A stretch of DNA of 64,000 nt from Burkholderiales bacterium Ga0077547 (GCA_001464195.1 LNEY01000021.1:1-64000), one strand, 5' to 3'; positions 1 to 9,323 are shown, counted from the first letter of the stretch. Made by a program: numbers and translations. Notes: generated by a model not told the origin, from the sequence alone.

Positions 1-72
1 AACAGGACAGTGAAACGCCTCAGCGCCGATGATAGTGCGGGTTCCCGTGTGAAAGTAGGACATCGTCAGGCT
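1..72 (+). rRNA. rrf: 5S ribosomal RNA, 3' part
   Basis: The window opens inside a 5S rRNA gene. The stretch from the AACAGGACAGTGAAACGCC block to GGACATCGTCAGGCT matches the well-known betaproteobacterial 5S 3' half, and its last bases would pair with the usual TGCCTGATGA 5' end lying outside the window. An intrinsic terminator follows at once, so this is the end of an rRNA operon. Confidence 0.93.
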
Positions 73-81
73 ACTACCCTG

Positions 82-115
82 AAACCCCCGCGACCTCCAC
101 AGGTCTCGGGGGTTT
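82..115 (+). terminator. rRNA operon terminator
   Basis: An imperfect hairpin has arms AAACCCCCG and CGGGGGTTT with an inner CCT/AGG pairing, directly after the 5S rRNA. It is the expected intrinsic terminator of the rrn operon. Confidence 0.8.
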
Positions 116-166
116 CGCCTTTGGGGGCTGCGAAAATATCGGAAGTGGCGCGCAAAAGTGTCGCCG

Positions 167-802
167 TCATGAGATGAGCGTTTCTCCGTAAATGATGACG
201 GACAGAAATCGAATTGGTTTGTCCACCAGACGTTCAGGTCCGTGCGGTATCTGACCGGAAAACGTCAATGAATCACCGGGTTCCAAGACATACACCGTGT
301 TCCCGTGTCGATACTCCATCGTGCCCTCGAGCATGTGGATGAACTCGGTTCCTGGGTGTTCGAAAGTCGGGAAGCTCTCTGACTGCTCGTCCATTTCAAT
401 GAGGAATGGCTCGAACCGCTTGATCGGGCCTTGGTCGTAGGCCAGTAACTTGTAGGCGTGGCCGTTTTTGGTGCCTCGGCGCACCACCTCCATGCCCGTA
501 TCGCGTTTGACCAACTGTGCCGCGCCAGTTGGAACGTCGTAATTACGGAACAGCATCGACATCGATACCCCGAGCGCTCTCGCGATGCGGCTCAGCGTGT
601 CGAGGCCGGCCATGATCTGGCCCGTCTCGATTTTGGACAACATGCTGCTGCTGACATGAGCCTGTTCCGACACCTGTGCCAGCGTGAGCTGATGGCGCTG
701 ACGCAACTCGCGAATGGCGCCGCCCAACGACTTTTCCAGTGATGACGAAACATCGATAGCGCTCGGACTGGGTGTGGCGGTTGATTTCTTCATGGGAATC
801 AA
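167..802 (-). CDS. XRE family transcriptional regulator with cupin sensor domain
   Basis: A 211-residue protein with an N-terminal helix-turn-helix of XRE type (about residues 28-85, including LTLAQVSEQAHVSSSMLSKIE) and a C-terminal cupin_2 barrel (about 130-205, with HPGTEFIHMLEGTMEY and LEPGDSLTF). Such regulators bind a small ligand in the cupin and control a neighbouring amine or amino-acid pathway. It is divergent from the glnT-glxBCD operon with only 67 bp between the starts, so it is the likely regulator of that operon. An alternative start three residues downstream (at 793) is equally plausible. The ligand cannot be read from the sequence. Confidence 0.88.
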   Translation of the reverse strand: MIPMKKSTATPSPSAIDVSSSLEKSLGGAIRELRQRHQLTLAQVSEQAHVSSSMLSKIETGQIMAGLDTLSRIARALGVSMSMLFRNYDVPTGAAQLVKRDTGMEVVRRGTKNGHAYKLLAYDQGPIKRFEPFLIEMDEQSESFPTFEHPGTEFIHMLEGTMEYRHGNTVYVLEPGDSLTFSGQIPHGPERLVDKPIRFLSVIIYGETLIS

Positions 803-869
803 AATTGCTTAGGAAGAATCTAGCACGCGACACTGTTGCGGCGGTTGCTTCCACTTCCGGACATCCGAC

Positions 870-2252
870 ATGAGCCTCACGCCCAAGCCCTCCGACCCCG
901 TGGTGCCTTTGCGCTTCACGGCGCTGGATACGGCCACCGCCTACCTGGATGAGAAGGACGTCAGGTACGTGCTGGCGCAGTTCGTCGACATTCATGGCAC
1001 CGCGAAGGCAAAGGCAGTGCCTGTGGCGCACTTGTCCTCGGTGCTGAGCGAAGGTGCTGGCTTCGCCGGCTTCGCGATTTGGGGTGTTGGCATCGAGCCG
1101 CACGGTCCCGACTTCATGGCGGTTGGCGACCTGAACACGCTATCGCTGGTGCCGTGGCAGCCTGGCATGGCGCGCATCGTCTGCAATGGGCACGTCAACG
1201 GCGAGCCCTGGGCGTTCGATTCGCGTGTCACGCTGACGAAGCAAGTCGACCGACTCACCGCGCGCGGTTGGACGCTCAACACCGGTCTTGAGCCCGAGTT
1301 CTCGCTGCTCCAGCGCAACAGCGTCACGGGCGAGATCAAACCCTGCGATGGCACGGACACCCTGGCCAAGCCGTGCTACGACTACAAGGGACTTTCACGC
1401 AACCGTGCCTACCTTGAAAAGCTGACCGAATCGCTGCGCTCGGTCGGTATCGACGTCTACCAGATCGATCACGAAGACGCCAACGGCCAGTTCGAGATCA
1501 ACTACACCTACACCGACTGCCTGACCTCCTGCGACCACTACATCTTTTTCAAGATGGCCGCATCAGAAATCGCCAACGAGATGGGCATGGTCTGCACCTT
1601 CATGCCCAAGCCCTTCGCGCACCTACCGGGCAACGGGATGCACATGCATGCCTCGCTCGCCAGCGCAAGCGGCGCCAACCTGTTTGAAGACAAGAATGAT
1701 CCGCAAGGACTGAACCTCTCGCCGTTGGCCTATCACTTTCTCGGGGGGCTGCTGGCGCACGCACCCGCACTGACGGCGCTGGCGTGCCCGACGGTCAACT
1801 CCTACAAGCGCTTGGTCGTCGGTCGATCGTTGACAGGCGCAACCTGGGCGCCGGCGTACATCAGTTATGGCGACAACAACCGATCAACGATGGTGCGCAT
1901 CCCGAAAGGGCGACTGGAACTGCGCTTGCCCGATGGCTCGTGCAATCCCTATCTGACCACCGCCGCCGTGATCGCCGCAGGCCTGGACGGCATCGATCGA
2001 CAGCTGCATCCTGGCCCAGCCCACAACGAGAACCTCTACGATTTGTCACCCGCCGATCTGCGCGATCGTGGCATCTCGGTCTTGCCGCAGAACCTAGACC
2101 GCGCCATCGACGCGCTCGAAGCCGATCCATTGATCCTGGATGCCCTTGGGCCGGTCGGCTGCGAATTCATCCGGCTCAAGCGCATGGAATGGATCGAGTA
2201 CATGCGCCATGTGTCCGACTGGGAAATCAAGAGCTACCTTGAGTTCTTCTGA
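870..2252 (+). CDS. glnT: Glutamine synthetase type III-like / gamma-glutamylmethylamide synthetase-like ligase
   Basis: A 460-residue member of the glutamine synthetase superfamily, with the glutamate-binding [10 protein letters not shown] segment, the NRSTMVRIP nucleotide/metal loop and the C-terminal [15 protein letters not shown] motif. GlnT and GmaS enzymes ligate ammonia or methylamine to glutamate at the cost of ATP. The gene leads an operon with glxB, glxC and glxD (26 bp to glxB), the arrangement of GmaS with N-methylglutamate synthase in methylamine users, and of glnT-glxBCD in rhizobia. Whether the substrate is methylamine, another amine or ammonia cannot be decided from sequence. 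No N-methylglutamate dehydrogenase genes lie downstream. Confidence 0.85.
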   Translation: MSLTPKPSDPVVPLRFTALDTATAYLDEKDVRYVLAQFVDIHGTAKAKAVPVAHLSSVLSEGAGFAGFAIWGVGIEPHGPDFMAVGDLNTLSLVPWQPGMARIVCNGHVNGEPWAFDSRVTLTKQVDRLTARGWTLNTGLEPEFSLLQRNSVTGEIKPCDGTDTLAKPCYDYKGLSRNRAYLEKLTESLRSVGIDVYQIDHEDANGQFEINYTYTDCLTSCDHYIFFKMAASEIANEMGMVCTFMPKPFAHLPGNGMHMHASLASASGANLFEDKNDPQGLNLSPLAYHFLGGLLAHAPALTALACPTVNSYKRLVVGRSLTGATWAPAYISYGDNNRSTMVRIPKGRLELRLPDGSCNPYLTTAAVIAAGLDGIDRQLHPGPAHNENLYDLSPADLRDRGISVLPQNLDRAIDALEADPLILDALGPVGCEFIRLKRMEWIEYMRHVSDWEIKSYLEFF

Positions 2253-2278
2253 ACCATCTTTGAAACGAGAGGCATCGC

Positions 2279-3190
2279 ATGTGCGGCATCGTGGGACTGC
2301 TGGTCAAGAAGCCAGCGCTGAAGGAGCATCTCGGCGCCTGGATGGTGCCGATGATGTTGGGCATGACCGAGCGTGGGCCCGATTCAGCAGGACTCGCGGT
2401 GTTTGGCGACGCCGTCGACGAGAGGCTTCGCAAGCTCAGCCTGTATTCCGGCCTGACTGCGGAAGGCGCGCTGTTCGACTGGAGCGCATTGGTCACGGGC
2501 TTGAATGCCACCATGCCCGCCGCGCGCGCCTCGGCACAGCCCACCGGCAACCACGCCATCCTCACCGTGGCGATCGACCCCGACGCGGTCAAGCTCTGGC
2601 TCAAAGAGTTGCATCCCAAACTACACATCCTGTCCACGGGCCGCTCGATCGATCTGTACAAGGACATTGGCACCCCGGGCGAGGTGGCGGCACGTTATGG
2701 ATTCGAGAGCCTGCAGGGCACCCACCTGGTGGGCCACACACGGATGGCCACCGAGTCGGCGGTGACGCCCGACCGTGCACACCCGTTCACCGCTGGTGAA
2801 GACTTCTGCCTGGTCCATAACGGCTCGCTGTCCAACCCCTATGGCGTGCGCCGAAAGCTGGAGCCGCTGGGCATCCATTTCGACACCGACAACGACACCG
2901 AAGCCGCATGCCGCTTCATCGAATGGCGCTTGCGCGATGGGGATGACTTGCCGACCGCATTGCAGCGCAGCTTCAATGAGCTCGATGGCTTCTACACACT
3001 GTTGATGGGCACCGCAGACCAGCTCGCACTGATTCGCGACCCGTTCGCCTGCAAGCCGGCCATGGTGGCCGAGACGGACGATTACGTCGCCATCGCGAGC
3101 GAGTTCCGCGCGCTCGCGCATTTGCCAGGCATCAACCACGCCCACGTGTTCGAGCCGGCACCGGAGGAAATGTACGTATGGAAGGCTTGA
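2279..3190 (+). CDS. glxB: Class II glutamine amidotransferase, N-methylglutamate synthase subunit A-like
   Basis: A 303-residue Ntn-type amidotransferase. Cys2 directly after the start Met (MCGIVGLLV) is the expected nucleophile; TERGPDSAGL and the VHNGSLSNPYGVRR segment are typical of the domain. It corresponds to the amidotransferase part of glutamate synthase, encoded separately. It would release ammonia or methylamine from the product of the upstream ligase and pass it to the FMN subunit GlxD. Its 3' end overlaps glxC by 13 bp, indicating translational coupling. Confidence 0.88.
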   Translation: MCGIVGLLVKKPALKEHLGAWMVPMMLGMTERGPDSAGLAVFGDAVDERLRKLSLYSGLTAEGALFDWSALVTGLNATMPAARASAQPTGNHAILTVAIDPDAVKLWLKELHPKLHILSTGRSIDLYKDIGTPGEVAARYGFESLQGTHLVGHTRMATESAVTPDRAHPFTAGEDFCLVHNGSLSNPYGVRRKLEPLGIHFDTDNDTEAACRFIEWRLRDGDDLPTALQRSFNELDGFYTLLMGTADQLALIRDPFACKPAMVAETDDYVAIASEFRALAHLPGINHAHVFEPAPEEMYVWKA

Positions 3191-3885
3191 TCGAGCAGGT
3201 GCCGTTCGATCTGTCGACGCAGACGGTGCGCGAGCTGAACCAGTTCCTGCACCAGCCCGCTGAAGAGCTTGCTGGCCATGAAGTCGTCGTCGCCAACCCG
3301 AACGGTGCGCACAACCTGGCGGTCGGCCTGAACGCGCCGGTCACGGTGACGGTGCATGGCCACGCTGGCTATTACGCCGCAGGCATGAATCAGTTGGCGA
3401 CCGTGGTCATCGAGGGCAGCGCCGGCACCGGTGTGGCTGAGAACATGATGAGCGGCCGGGTCCACGTGAAGGGTTTCGCCTCGAACTCGGCTGGGGCCAC
3501 GGCACACGGAGGGTTGCTGGTCATCGAGGGCGATGCGGGTCTGCGCTGCGGCATCTCGCTGAAGGGCGGCGACATCGTCGTCGGTGGTTCCGTCGGCAGC
3601 TTCTCGGCCTTCATGGCGCAGGCCGGGCACATGGTGATCTGCGGCAACGCTGGCGACGCGCTGGGTGACTCGCTGTACGAAGCCGTGCTGTACGTGAAGG
3701 GTCACATCAAGTCGCTGGGTGCCGACGCGCAAATCGAGCCGATGACTCCGGAGGATGTGGCCACTGTCGCGGCCCTTCTAAGCCAGGCTGGGCTGAAGAC
3801 CGAGCATGACCCGACAGCGTTCAAGCGCATTGCCTCGGCCCGCACGCTTTACCACTGGAATGCCGAAGCGGACCAGGCCTACTGA
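3178..3885 (+). CDS. glxC: GltB C-terminal-like (GXGXG) protein, N-methylglutamate synthase subunit B-like
   Basis: A 235-residue protein made of the glutamate synthase right-handed beta-helix (GXGXG) domain, with repeated glycine-rich turns such as GHAGYYAAGM, GSAGTGVAENMMSGRVHVKG and GGDIVVGGSVGSFSAFMAQAG. In GltB this domain is structural and packs against the FMN barrel. Here it is a free subunit between the amidotransferase and the FMN subunit, as in GlxBCD/MgsABC complexes. The start overlaps the end of glxB and has a GGAGGA ribosome-binding site about 10 bases upstream. Confidence 0.87.
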   Translation: MEGLIEQVPFDLSTQTVRELNQFLHQPAEELAGHEVVVANPNGAHNLAVGLNAPVTVTVHGHAGYYAAGMNQLATVVIEGSAGTGVAENMMSGRVHVKGFASNSAGATAHGGLLVIEGDAGLRCGISLKGGDIVVGGSVGSFSAFMAQAGHMVICGNAGDALGDSLYEAVLYVKGHIKSLGADAQIEPMTPEDVATVAALLSQAGLKTEHDPTAFKRIASARTLYHWNAEADQAY

Positions 3886-3895
3886 GACCCTGTCG

Positions 3896-5260
3896 ATGGA
3901 AAACTCTCCCTCCGCGCCGAAGCGCATCCAGACTGAAGAATCCGCCACCTTCGACCGCAGCACGCTCGACTACATCCACAACGCCGCTGCGCACGGGCTG
4001 TACGAAATCCGCGGCCTGGGTGCCAAGCGCAAGCTGCCGCATTTCGACGATCTGGTGTTTCTTGGCGCTTCGCTGTCGCGCTATCCGCTCGAGGGCTACC
4101 GTGAAAAGTGCCTGACCAAAACGGTGCTCGGCACGCGCTACGCCACCAAACCCATCACGCTCGACATCCCGATCACCATCGCTGGCATGAGCTTCGGTGC
4201 GCTGTCGGCCCACGTGAAGGAGGCATTGGGCCAGGCGGCGACTGCGATGGGCACCTCGACCACCACCGGCGACGGGGGGATGACGCCCGAGGAGCGCAAT
4301 TCGTCAAAGACACTGGTGTACCAATGCCTGCCCTCGCGTTACGGATTCAAGCCCGACGATGTGCGTCGCGCCGATGCGATCGAGATCGTCATCGGGCAAG
4401 GCGCCAAGCCGGGAGGCGGCGGCATGCTGCTCGGGCAGAAGGTCAATCCGCGCGTGGCGGCGATGCGCACCCTGCCGCAAGGCATCGACCAGCGCTCGGC
4501 CTGCCGCCACCCCGACTGGACCGGTCCCGACGATCTGGTCATCAAGATCCACGAGCTGCGCGAGATCACCGACTGGAAGACGCCGATCTACGTGAAGGTC
4601 GGCGCCACCCGCGTGTTCAACGACGTGAAGCTCGCGGTGCACGCCGGAGCCGATGTGGTCGTGCTCGACGGCATGCAAGGCGGCACGGCGGCCACGCAGA
4701 CCTGCTTCATCGAGAACGTCGGCATCCCGACGCTGGCCGCCTTGCGGCAAGCGGTCGACGCGCTCGAAGACCTGAACATGAAGGGGAAGGTGCAGTTGAT
4801 CGTCTCGGGTGGCATCCGCACCGGCGCCGACGTGGCCAAGGCGCTGGCGATGGGTGCCGATGCGGTGTCGATCGGGCAGGGCGTGCTGATGGCGCTGGGC
4901 TGCAACCATGAAAGCTACGAGCAGGACGGGCAGCGCATCGACGCCATGGCCGACTACGCCGCCCTCGGCGCGCGTCCGGGCTCCTGCCACCACTGCCACA
5001 CCGGCCGATGCCCGGTCGGGATCACCACGCAGGATGCGGTGCTCGAACAGCGGCTGCAGCCCGCGTCAGGAGCGCGGCATCTGAAGAACTACCTGAAGAC
5101 GCTGACGATGGAGCTGACCACCATCGCCCGCGCTTGTGGCAAGCAGAACGTGCACCACCTCGAGCCCGAAGACCTGGTCGCGTTGACCGTCGAGGCAGCT
5201 GCGATGGCGCGGCTGCCACTGGCCGGCACCCACTGGATCCCAGGCGTAGGTACCTACTGA
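3896..5260 (+). CDS. glxD: FMN-dependent glutamate synthase family protein, N-methylglutamate synthase subunit C-like
   Basis: A 454-residue FMN/iron-sulfur subunit related to the central barrel of GltB. Flavin-binding features include TIAGMSFGALS, the GAKPGGGGMLLG glycine loop and VSGGIRTGADVAKALAMGADAV split around position 280-300. The cluster motif CHHCHTGRCPVG is the expected [3Fe-4S] site. The start at 3896 lies 10 bp after the glxC stop; a longer reading frame back to 3806 only overlaps glxC and is not preferred. It would catalyse transfer of the amine group to 2-oxoglutarate or glutamate. Confidence 0.88.
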   Translation: MENSPSAPKRIQTEESATFDRSTLDYIHNAAAHGLYEIRGLGAKRKLPHFDDLVFLGASLSRYPLEGYREKCLTKTVLGTRYATKPITLDIPITIAGMSFGALSAHVKEALGQAATAMGTSTTTGDGGMTPEERNSSKTLVYQCLPSRYGFKPDDVRRADAIEIVIGQGAKPGGGGMLLGQKVNPRVAAMRTLPQGIDQRSACRHPDWTGPDDLVIKIHELREITDWKTPIYVKVGATRVFNDVKLAVHAGADVVVLDGMQGGTAATQTCFIENVGIPTLAALRQAVDALEDLNMKGKVQLIVSGGIRTGADVAKALAMGADAVSIGQGVLMALGCNHESYEQDGQRIDAMADYAALGARPGSCHHCHTGRCPVGITTQDAVLEQRLQPASGARHLKNYLKTLTMELTTIARACGKQNVHHLEPEDLVALTVEAAAMARLPLAGTHWIPGVGTY

Positions 5261-5314
5261 GTCCTGTGGGGCGGCTTGCACCGGGATGGTCCGGTCGTGG
5301 CAACATCCCGCCGC

Positions 5315-6226
5315 ATGAAGAAACTGCTTTTTCTTGGAGCTGGGGGCGTCGGCGGCTATTTCGGCGCGCGGTTGATCGAGGCCGGTATCGACGTCAGCTT
5401 TCTGGTGCGACCCGCCCGCGCGGCCACGTTGGCGGCCCAGGGCCTGCGCGTCACCAGCCCGCATGGTGATCTGACGCTGCCGGTGCGGTGTGTCACCCGC
5501 GACACGGTGCGGCCCGACTACGACCTCGTGATCCTGGCCCCCAAGGCCTACGACCTCGATGATGCAATGGACGCCATCGCTCCGGCCATCGGAAAGACGA
5601 CCTTTGTGCTGCCATTGCTCAACGGCCTCGCGCACCTGGATGCCCTCGATGCCCGCTTCGGCGCTGACCGCGTGCTGGGTGGCGTGGCGCACATCGTGGC
5701 CACGCTGGCTGCCGACGGTTCTGTCCAGCAGATGAACCCGATCCACACCCTCACGGCAGGCGGACGCGCAGCGGCCACGCATCAGGCGGCCACCGAGTTC
5801 ATTGGCCTGTGCGCGTCAGCCAAGTTCGACGCTGCGCTGTCGCCCGACATCCTTTCCGCGCTGTGGGACAAATGGGCATTCCTTGCGACGCTGGCCGCCG
5901 CAACCACGGTCACGCAAGGCTCGATCGGTCAGGTGATGGAGACCACGCACGGCGAGTCATTGCTGCGGCGTCTCTATGCCGAAGGCCTGACCGTGGCACA
6001 GCGCAGTGGCGCCAGCATCGACGAAGCGGCCCAAGCGCGGGCGCTCGGCCGGCTGACCCAGCGCGGATCGAGCATCACGGCCTCGATGCTGCGCGACCTG
6101 CAGGCGGGGCTGCGCACAGAGCACGACCATGTGCTGGGCGACTTGGTGCGGCGTGGGCAGCAACTCGGTGTCGACACGCCGCTGCTCGCCCTGGCCCATT
6201 GCCATTTGCAGGTGACGGCCGCTTGA
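5315..6226 (+). CDS. panE: 2-dehydropantoate 2-reductase (ketopantoate reductase family)
   Basis: A 303-residue NADPH-dependent reductase. The Rossmann motif LGAGGVGGYFGARL is at the N-terminus, the catalytic-lysine region is VILAPKAYDLDDA, and the C-terminal helical domain begins near KWAFLATLAAA. Members reduce ketopantoate to pantoate for coenzyme A synthesis, although many paralogues act on other 2-oxo acids. The ATG at 5315 places the nucleotide-binding strand at residue 4, as usual; an in-frame upstream start at 5276 adds 13 unlikely residues. Confidence 0.85.
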   Translation: MKKLLFLGAGGVGGYFGARLIEAGIDVSFLVRPARAATLAAQGLRVTSPHGDLTLPVRCVTRDTVRPDYDLVILAPKAYDLDDAMDAIAPAIGKTTFVLPLLNGLAHLDALDARFGADRVLGGVAHIVATLAADGSVQQMNPIHTLTAGGRAAATHQAATEFIGLCASAKFDAALSPDILSALWDKWAFLATLAAATTVTQGSIGQVMETTHGESLLRRLYAEGLTVAQRSGASIDEAAQARALGRLTQRGSSITASMLRDLQAGLRTEHDHVLGDLVRRGQQLGVDTPLLALAHCHLQVTAA

Positions 6227-6299
6227 TCGGGACGCGTGGCGGGCAACTACCGCGTTGATCATCGGCCATGAATGTCCGATGGATGCGAGACTGAACGCC

Positions 6300-7604
6300 A
6301 TGAGTGCGCGTGCGGTCACTGGCCTGGTTCTGACAGGCGGCGGTGCGCGCGCGGCGTATCAGATCGGCGTGCTCAAGGCGGTCACGCGCATCCGCCGTGA
6401 TTGCCAGGGCGTGGCAGGCAACCCTTTCGATGTGATTGCGGGCACCTCGGCCGGCGCCATCAACGCGGCGGCGCTGGCCTGTCGTGCCGATGATTTCGAT
6501 GCCGCGGTGCAGACCCTGTTCGACACCTGGTCCGGCTTCCATGCCGAGCAGGTGTACCGCGCCGACTCGCTGGGCGTGATCCGCACCGGAGCCCGCTGGC
6601 TGACGATGTTGTCGATCGGGTGGGTGGTGGCCCAATGGCGGCGCGCGCGCCCGCGCTCGTTGCTCGACAACAGCCCGCTGCGCGAACTGCTGGGGAAACT
6701 GGTGCCCCTGGATCGCCTGCAGCAGGTGATGGAGGGCGGTCATCTCCAGGCACTGGCTGTCAGCGCGTCCGGCTACGGCTCCGGCTTGCACGTCACCTTT
6801 TACGATTCCAAAGCCGACGTCGTGCCCTGGAACCGGTCACAGCGAGTCGCTGTCGCGCAGTCGATCAGCATCGACCATCTGCTGGCGTCATCCGCCATCC
6901 CGTTCGTGTTCCCAGCCGTCCCACTGGGTCCGAAAGGGCGGCGCGAGTACTTCGGTGATGGCTCCATGCGCCAGTCGGCACCGATTTCCCCGGCGGTGCA
7001 CCTGGGCGCTGAGCGCATCCTGGTCGTGGGAGCCGGGCGCATGCATGAGCCCGCGGTACCCATCGAAGCGCGCATCGGCAGCGACGAGTACCCGAGCCTG
7101 GCACAGATCGCTGGCCATGCGCTGTCGAACATCTTCCTCGACGCGTTGGCTGTCGACATCGAACGGCTGCAGCGCATCAACCGCACGCTGTCGCTGCTGC
7201 CCCCTGAAGCGCGATCGCGCAGCGGGCTGCGCTCGATCGATGTCCTGGTGATCGCACCCAGCCAGCGCCTCGACGACATCGCAGCACGCCATCTGACCAG
7301 CCTGCCTCCGTCCATCCGGACCTTGCTGCGCGGCGTGGGCGTGTCAGGCCACGGGCATGACGCACGCGGCGCGGCTTTGGCCAGCTACCTGATGTTCGAG
7401 GCGCCGTACACGCAGGAGTTGATGACACTGGGCGAGACCGACACCCTGAATCGCCGCGACGAGGTGGCCCAGTTCTTCGGCTGGGATCGTCGCCATCATC
7501 CGCGTGGACCCGACCACCCGCAGGCTCAGTACTCGCGGGCCGAGCAGGTCGATCTCGGCGGCGAAGATCGTGAGGGCGACGGTCACCCGGCTGCGCTGCA
7601 CTGA
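6300..7604 (+). CDS. Patatin-like phospholipase family protein
   Basis: A 434-residue serine lipase-type protein. It shows the oxyanion loop GGGARAAYQIG, the nucleophile elbow GTSAGAINAAAL and the catalytic Asp in GDGSMRQSAP, so the Ser-Asp dyad is complete. No signal peptide is evident, suggesting action on membrane lipids from the cytoplasm. Alternative in-frame starts at 6255 and 6279 exist; 6300 places the conserved strand VTGLVLTGGG close to the N-terminus. It follows panE by about 70 bp and may be read through with it. Lipid substrate unknown. Confidence 0.85.
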   Translation: MSARAVTGLVLTGGGARAAYQIGVLKAVTRIRRDCQGVAGNPFDVIAGTSAGAINAAALACRADDFDAAVQTLFDTWSGFHAEQVYRADSLGVIRTGARWLTMLSIGWVVAQWRRARPRSLLDNSPLRELLGKLVPLDRLQQVMEGGHLQALAVSASGYGSGLHVTFYDSKADVVPWNRSQRVAVAQSISIDHLLASSAIPFVFPAVPLGPKGRREYFGDGSMRQSAPISPAVHLGAERILVVGAGRMHEPAVPIEARIGSDEYPSLAQIAGHALSNIFLDALAVDIERLQRINRTLSLLPPEARSRSGLRSIDVLVIAPSQRLDDIAARHLTSLPPSIRTLLRGVGVSGHGHDARGAALASYLMFEAPYTQELMTLGETDTLNRRDEVAQFFGWDRRHHPRGPDHPQAQYSRAEQVDLGGEDREGDGHPAALH

Positions 7605-7644
7605 ACGATCCCCAACGCAAGCGCAACGGCGAAGCCTGCGGTGC

Positions 7645-8577
7645 TCAGCAGGCTCGGCCACCTGTGGCCAGATGCCAGGTGCGAAGTCGCCCGGCGGGGA
7701 TGTGGGTGGCCCCACTGCGCCTGCGTGACAGCTCTGCTGCCAGCGCCCACGACCTGCGATCGAGGGAGTCGCGCCACTCAACGAACGCAGTGACCACGCC
7801 GGGGCGCAGCCAGACGTCGAAGCGGTCGTCCAGCCCCTTCATGCCGATGTGGACGGTCTCGGCGAGGTGGCGCAATCGGCGTTCGGAGCGCTCGTCGGGA
7901 CAGACGGACTTCAGGTGCTTGATCAACGCGTTCTTGCCGGCCGGTCGGCTCACTTCGTTGGTGAACATCTGCTGCACTTGCTGAACCGCCGGCCGCACCG
8001 CGTGGTTGGGGATCGGTGCAGCCAATGGGATCACCGGCACCAGGTGCGGCCGATCAGCGAAGCAGGGCCCGAGCATCAAGGTGGCCAGTCGCAACCATTC
8101 GACTGGCGTCAATCCATGAGTGGGCTCGCTTTGTTGAGACAGGGCGTAGACCTGCTCATAACTCTTGTCGCCCTTGGCCGCATTGACAGCGGTGCTCATC
8201 ACGGCGAGGTTGTTGGGCACATAGGCGCCGTCGTTGTTAAGGCGGTCGATCGACCAATCACTGGGCAGCAGCGCGCCGTGCGTCAGGGCCATCTTGGTGA
8301 CGGGGCAATGCGTCACGTCGATTTGTTTCAGCAGTGCCGGCGTCACCTCGTCATTGACGATGCGGTTTCGGCGGTAAGCGCTCTGCCTCAACTGCAGCCA
8401 CTTGCGGGTGTAACGATCGGCGAGCCGGCGTGGCGTGGCACAGCCCCGTGCCTGCACAAAGCCTTCACGAACGGCGGCGTCCAAGTCGAACTCGTCCAGA
8501 TGAATGCGGAACCGGAACAGGTCGTGCCCCAGCGCTCGCCCGACTTCTCGGGCGTCGAATGCGTCCAGTGTGTACAT
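7645..8577 (-). CDS. Hypothetical protein with HNH-nuclease-like core
   Basis: A 310-residue protein without a clear family match. The central part (about residues 90-140) resembles an HNH/McrA-type core: HCPVTKMAL, then SIDRLNNDGAYVPNNLAV and NAAKGDKS, similar to the [C..C/S]-D-x-[IL]-N-x-x-Y-x-x-x-N-[LV] layout. Only one of the usual zinc cysteine pairs is visible, so it may be degenerate. The rest is Arg/Leu-rich and helical in appearance. It stands alone, tail-to-tail with the patatin gene. A hairpin AGCCTGC/GCAGGCT (7633-7654) covers its 3' end. Nuclease activity is a guess. Confidence 0.72.
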   Translation of the reverse strand: MYTLDAFDAREVGRALGHDLFRFRIHLDEFDLDAAVREGFVQARGCATPRRLADRYTRKWLQLRQSAYRRNRIVNDEVTPALLKQIDVTHCPVTKMALTHGALLPSDWSIDRLNNDGAYVPNNLAVMSTAVNAAKGDKSYEQVYALSQQSEPTHGLTPVEWLRLATLMLGPCFADRPHLVPVIPLAAPIPNHAVRPAVQQVQQMFTNEVSRPAGKNALIKHLKSVCPDERSERRLRHLAETVHIGMKGLDDRFDVWLRPGVVTAFVEWRDSLDRRSWALAAELSRRRSGATHIPAGRLRTWHLATGGRAC

Positions 8578-8594
8578 GAATATCCCCTACGCTG

Positions 8595-8616
8595 GCAGCC
8601 GCTTTGAAGCGGCTGC
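8595..8616. promoter_or_regulatory. Perfect inverted repeat upstream of the HNH-like gene
   Basis: GCAGCCGCTT and AAGCGGCTGC form a perfect 10-bp inverted repeat separated by 2 bases, 18 bp upstream of the start codon of the gene ending at 7645. It could be an operator or an mRNA leader hairpin. The rest of the gap to 8798 holds another small hairpin (8652-8667, CAGGGA/TCCCTG with a CGAA loop) and no gene that I can support. Confidence 0.45.
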
Positions 8617-8798
8617 GCGTCCCATTGCCGGCGTGATCAGTCAGCCTGCGTCAGGGACGAATCCCTGGGCCTCGTGGGTGCAAACGAGCCAAGCTCTACT
8701 GCTGCACGAGCCGTGGACTCGGCACGTGATGCCGAGCGATGGCTTGCAGGGCCGAAGCAGCGCTCTCACGGACCGCTGCACTGCCCTGATTCCAGGGA

Positions 8799-9302
8799 TC
8801 AGAAGCGTGGGGGACGTTCCAGGAGATGTGCGTGACCACTCGGGATGGCCGGGCATTCGCGGCGCGTCCAGCGCACAGAACGAGCCAACGGTGCGGTCAC
8901 CATCAGCAAGGCGAAGCCGCAGAGCATCATCGCCAGCGCACCGATCGCTGAGGCGGCGGCACCGTCGCCGACAGATTCTTCTGCCACGGCATCAAGCGAT
9001 TGCACCGTAGCGTCGTGGCTGTCGTGATGATGGCGTTGCAGCACGGTGTGAGCGTGCGCATGACCGCGCGCCAGACTGAGGGCCTCGTACCCGCGATCGA
9101 GCCGCCGAAAGTCTTCCAGCACCATTGCCGCAGCCTCGTCGACGTCATCTGAGGTGTGCGTGTGATGGCTCCCAAGCAACGTCACCACCACCGAGGTCAC
9201 GCCACTCAATGAGAGTGCGGCGAGCACGCACCACAACACCAGCCATATCCCGATGGATCGTCGGTGGGTCATGCCAGTGCGCCGTTGCTTCAAGAAATTC
9301 AT
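8799..9302 (-). CDS. Hypothetical His-rich membrane protein of metal locus
   Basis: A 167-residue protein with two hydrophobic segments (about residues 17-42 and 133-155) and a His-rich stretch between them (GSHHTHTS, ARGHAHAHTVLQRHHHDSHD). The loop looks suited to bind transition-metal ions, probably on the periplasmic side. It is the last gene of a reverse-strand run with two HupE/UreJ proteins and a TonB-dependent receptor, so a role in metal handling is inferred. A second possible start lies at residue 11. No named family recognised. Confidence 0.7.
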   Translation of the reverse strand: MNFLKQRRTGMTHRRSIGIWLVLWCVLAALSLSGVTSVVVTLLGSHHTHTSDDVDEAAAMVLEDFRRLDRGYEALSLARGHAHAHTVLQRHHHDSHDATVQSLDAVAEESVGDGAAASAIGALAMMLCGFALLMVTAPLARSVRWTRRECPAIPSGHAHLLERPPRF

Positions 9303-9323
9303 GCGCTTAGCCAGGTCATCACG

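Noticed and set aside
8620-8830. Structured-looking non-coding stretch considered as a cobalamin riboswitch, upstream of or between metal genes
   Set aside because: No B12-box on either strand, and it lies at the 3' side of the reverse-strand metal genes rather than in their leader; only small isolated hairpins remain.
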